A stretch of DNA of 64,000 nucleotides. It comes from Rhodanobacter soli (GTDB taxonomy: Bacteria > Pseudomonadota > Gammaproteobacteria > Xanthomonadales > Rhodanobacteraceae). Below are positions 61,925 through 64,000 of the stretch, in pieces. Below the pieces are notes generated by a model, which saw nothing but the letters and a program-made list of their open reading frames with translations, did no database searches and had not been told where the DNA came from. Both the position numbers and the translations under genes were made by a program. Location of the stretch: contig NZ_JBEPSD010000001.1 of the NCBI RefSeq assembly GCF_040548735.1, positions 2,232,001 through 2,296,000 on the forward strand, given 5' to 3'. Positions within the stretch are counted from its first letter, which is position 1. Each line of letters starts with the position of its first letter.

Positions 61925-62941
61925 TCACCAGCCGGCCAGCGCCAGCTTGCCGATCGTGCTGCCCGACTCCAGCCGGCGATGCGCCTCGCGCAGGTTCGCC
62001 GCATTGATCGGCACCAGGGTTTCGGTGCGCGTGCCGCTCAATTCACCCGCATCGATCAAGCTGGCGACCCGTTCGAGGATGCGGCCCTGCTCGGCCATGT
62101 CGGGGGTGTTGAAGCGCGCGCGGGCGAACATGAATTCCCAGTGGATGCCGATGCATTTGGCCTTGTACGGGTCGCCGATCCTCAGCGCGCCGGCCGGTTC
62201 CACGATCAGGCCGACGTGGCCTTGCGGCGCGAGCAGCTGGCCGATCGCGTCCCAGTAATGATCGGTATCGGCGAGGTTGAGCACCGCGTCGACCTGGCCG
62301 AAGCCCAGCGCTTCCAACTGCGGCGCCAGCGCGTGGCGATGGTTGACCACGTGCAGCGCACCCATCGTGCGGCACCACTCCGTGGTCTCGTTGCGCGACG
62401 CCGTGGCGATCACCGTGAAACCGGCGCGTCGCGCCAGCTGGATCGCGATCGAGCCGACCCCGCCGGCGCCGCCGATCACCAGCAGCGACTTGTCTTCGCC
62501 GCCGTGCTCGCTGTCGAACGGCATGCGCTGGAACAGCAGTTCCCACGCGGTGATCGCGGTCAGCGGCAACGCCGCTGCCTCGGCCAGGTCCAGCGACCGC
62601 GGCGCATGGCCGGCCAGGCGTGCGTCGACCAGCTGGAACTGCGCGTTGCTGCCGGGGCGGGTGACGTCGCCGGCGTAGTACACGCGATCGCCCGGCTGGA
62701 AACCGTCGACCGATTCGCCGACGGCCTCGACGGTACCGGCGGCGTCGTAGCCGAGCACCTTCGGTTGCGTCTCGATCAGCGGCTTGGGCGAGCGGACCTT
62801 GGTGTCGACCGGATTCACCGACACCGCCTCGACGCGCACCAGCAGGTCGTGCGCGCCGGGTACGGGCGTGGGCAGTTCCACGTCGAGCAGTGACTGCGGA
62901 TCGTCGATCGGCAGGTAGCGGGTGAGTGCGACGGCTTTCAT
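61925..62941 (-). CDS. Zinc-type alcohol dehydrogenase-like MDR protein (quinone reductase-like)
   Basis: This 338-residue medium-chain dehydrogenase begins MKAVALTRYLPIDDPQSLLDVELPTPVPGAHDLLVRVEAVSVNPVDTKVR. It has VLGYDAAGTVEAVG and the NADPH site LLVIGGAGGVGSIAIQLARRAGFTVIATA. The catalytic zinc ligands of true alcohol dehydrogenases are absent, so it is closer to quinone oxidoreductases (TIGR02817 group). The start overlaps the stop of the upstream aldo/keto reductase (ATGA). The substrate is unknown. Confidence 0.9.
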   Translation of the reverse strand: MKAVALTRYLPIDDPQSLLDVELPTPVPGAHDLLVRVEAVSVNPVDTKVRSPKPLIETQPKVLGYDAAGTVEAVGESVDGFQPGDRVYYAGDVTRPGSNAQFQLVDARLAGHAPRSLDLAEAAALPLTAITAWELLFQRMPFDSEHGGEDKSLLVIGGAGGVGSIAIQLARRAGFTVIATASRNETTEWCRTMGALHVVNHRHALAPQLEALGFGQVDAVLNLADTDHYWDAIGQLLAPQGHVGLIVEPAGALRIGDPYKAKCIGIHWEFMFARARFNTPDMAEQGRILERVASLIDAGELSGTRTETLVPINAANLREAHRRLESGSTIGKLALAGW

Positions 62942-63999
62942 GCTGGCGGCTCCGTGGGGACGTTGAACGGCACCGGTGGGGGATTGCGCTCGGCGAACAT
63001 GCCGTTCCAGTAGGGATAGTAAGGATACGACGGCATCACCGCGCTGGCAGCATCCAGTCGCGCAACCTGCGCCGCATCGAGCGCCCAGCCGACCGCACCC
63101 AGGTTGTCGCGCAGCTGCTGCTCGTTGCGCGCACCGACCAGCACGCTGGACACGGTGGGCCGCTGCAGCAGCCAGTTCAGCGCGACCTGCGGCACGCTCC
63201 TGCCGGTTTCCGCGGCCACCGCGTCCAGCGCGTCGACCACGCGATACAGCCGTTCCTCGTCCACCGGCGGCGCGAAGCCGGCGGTGTCGTGCAGGCGGCT
63301 GCCGGGCGGCAGCGGCTGGCCGCGGCGGATCTTGCCGGTGAGCCGACCCCAGCCGAGCGGACTCCACACGATCGCGCCGAGGCCCTGGTCCAGCCCCAGC
63401 GGCATCAACTCCCACTCGTAGTCGCGGCCGACCAGCGAGTAGTAGGTCTGGTTCGCCACGAAGCGCGAGTAGCCCAGCTTGTCGGAGGCGGCCTGCGATT
63501 TCATCAGCTGCCAGCCGGAAAAATTCGACGCGCCGAGGTAGCGCAGCTTGCCGGCGCGCACCAGGTCGTCCAGCGTCGACATCACCTGCTCCACCGGCGT
63601 CATCGCGTCGAAGTGATGCAGCTGCAGCAGGTCGATGTAGTCGGTGCCCAGGCGTTTCAGCGCGCGCTCGACGCCGCCGATCAGATGATGGCGCGAGGCG
63701 CCGGCGTCATTCGGGCCATCGCCTGCGCGCAGGGAGATCTTGGTCGAGATGATCGCCTGCTCACGTCGGCCCTTCAGCGCGGCGCCCAGGATCGTTTCCG
63801 ACGCGCCCTCCGAATAGACGTCCGCGGTGTCGAACAGGTTCACGCCGGCATCGAGGCAGATGTCGATCAGCCGCTTCGCCTCGGTGACATCGGTGTGGCC
63901 CCAGGCGCTGAACAGCGGCCCCTTGCCGCCGAACGTGCCGGCGCCGAAACCGAGCGCGGGCACCTTGAAGCCGGAAGTGCCGAGATAGCGGTAGTCCAT
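62938..63999 (-). CDS. Aldo/keto reductase
   Basis: This 353-residue AKR has the TIM-barrel fold with MDYRYLGTSGFKVPALGFGAGTFGG at the start. The catalytic tetrad is visible as Asp and Tyr in NLFDTADVYSEG, Lys in AIISTKISLR and His in DLLQLHHFD. An NADPH-binding segment SVLVGARNEQQLRDNLGAV is near the C-terminus. It is complete; the ATG is one base from the right window edge, so its upstream region is not visible. It is translationally coupled to the MDR gene. Confidence 0.92.
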   Translation of the reverse strand: MDYRYLGTSGFKVPALGFGAGTFGGKGPLFSAWGHTDVTEAKRLIDICLDAGVNLFDTADVYSEGASETILGAALKGRREQAIISTKISLRAGDGPNDAGASRHHLIGGVERALKRLGTDYIDLLQLHHFDAMTPVEQVMSTLDDLVRAGKLRYLGASNFSGWQLMKSQAASDKLGYSRFVANQTYYSLVGRDYEWELMPLGLDQGLGAIVWSPLGWGRLTGKIRRGQPLPPGSRLHDTAGFAPPVDEERLYRVVDALDAVAAETGRSVPQVALNWLLQRPTVSSVLVGARNEQQLRDNLGAVGWALDAAQVARLDAASAVMPSYPYYPYWNGMFAERNPPPVPFNVPTEPPA

Positions 64000-64000
64000 G

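Overview
The window is about 64 kb of high-GC chromosome, densely coded on both strands. It most likely comes from a xanthomonad-type gammaproteobacterium (order Lysobacterales/Xanthomonadales; a Rhodanobacter- or Dyella-like genome is my best guess). The supports are the hemD-hemX-hemY block, the accB/accC-prmA-fis-purH block, polA beside a DUF2782 gene, the 'GATTCGGG' intergenic repeats, a CIRCE-controlled groESL operon and a C-rich small-RNA candidate downstream of polA. No rRNA, tRNA, phage, transposase or CRISPR array was found. Most of the window is ordinary core genome.

Layout. 1-0.5 kb: 5' part of a type 1 fimbrial subunit gene. 0.85-5.6 kb: a tight co-directional operon headed by two copies of the palindrome GTCAAGTTTGCTTGAC, encoding small ORFs, a membrane protein, an Xre-type repressor, a secreted alpha/beta hydrolase and a NatA/NatB-like ABC transporter. 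5.6-10.6 kb: EF-hand protein, folE, rmuC, a flavin reductase and rlmI, with REP-like palindromes. 10.7-17.2 kb: ygiB/ygiC-like pair, srkA, two hotdog thioesterases, a ferredoxin-type reductase, a degenerate rhodanese and a lipoprotein. 17.2-26.7 kb: hemDXY, uvrD, a DUF3185 gene, the sRNA candidate, polA and a DUF2782 gene. 26.8-38.3 kb: an EamA protein, a GST, then a long minus-strand series purH, fis, DUF3426, prmA, accC, [four-helix-bundle insertion], accB, aroQ, tlpA-like, dsbD and cutA. 38.4-50.5 kb: groESL, an Ala/Asn-rich secreted protein, an LtaS-like sulfatase, glnE, an ELM1-like protein, a RutE-like nitroreductase, a YceI protein, a Yip1-like protein and a zf-CHCC protein. 50.5-58.2 kb: a lipopolysaccharide/surface glycan cluster (three glycosyltransferases, O-antigen ligase, deacetylase, lipid A acyltransferase, Kdo transferase waaA). 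58.2-64 kb: TolC-type channel, Pcm-like methyltransferase, TetR regulator, ferritin-like protein, and an MDR dehydrogenase/aldo-keto reductase pair.

The most notable items are: (1) the palindrome-controlled Xre/NatAB/peptidase operon, where one operator covers the -35 and the other the predicted start point; (2) an sX13-like sRNA gene with three C-rich loops between polA and DUF3185; (3) a four-helix-bundle (IVP/S23-type) gene bounded by inverted GATTCGGG repeats and lodged between accB and accC, so that accC starts directly at the repeat without a visible Shine-Dalgarno; (4) a DsbD with two tandem N-terminal domains. All family names come from reading motifs and recalled family knowledge; no database search was run.
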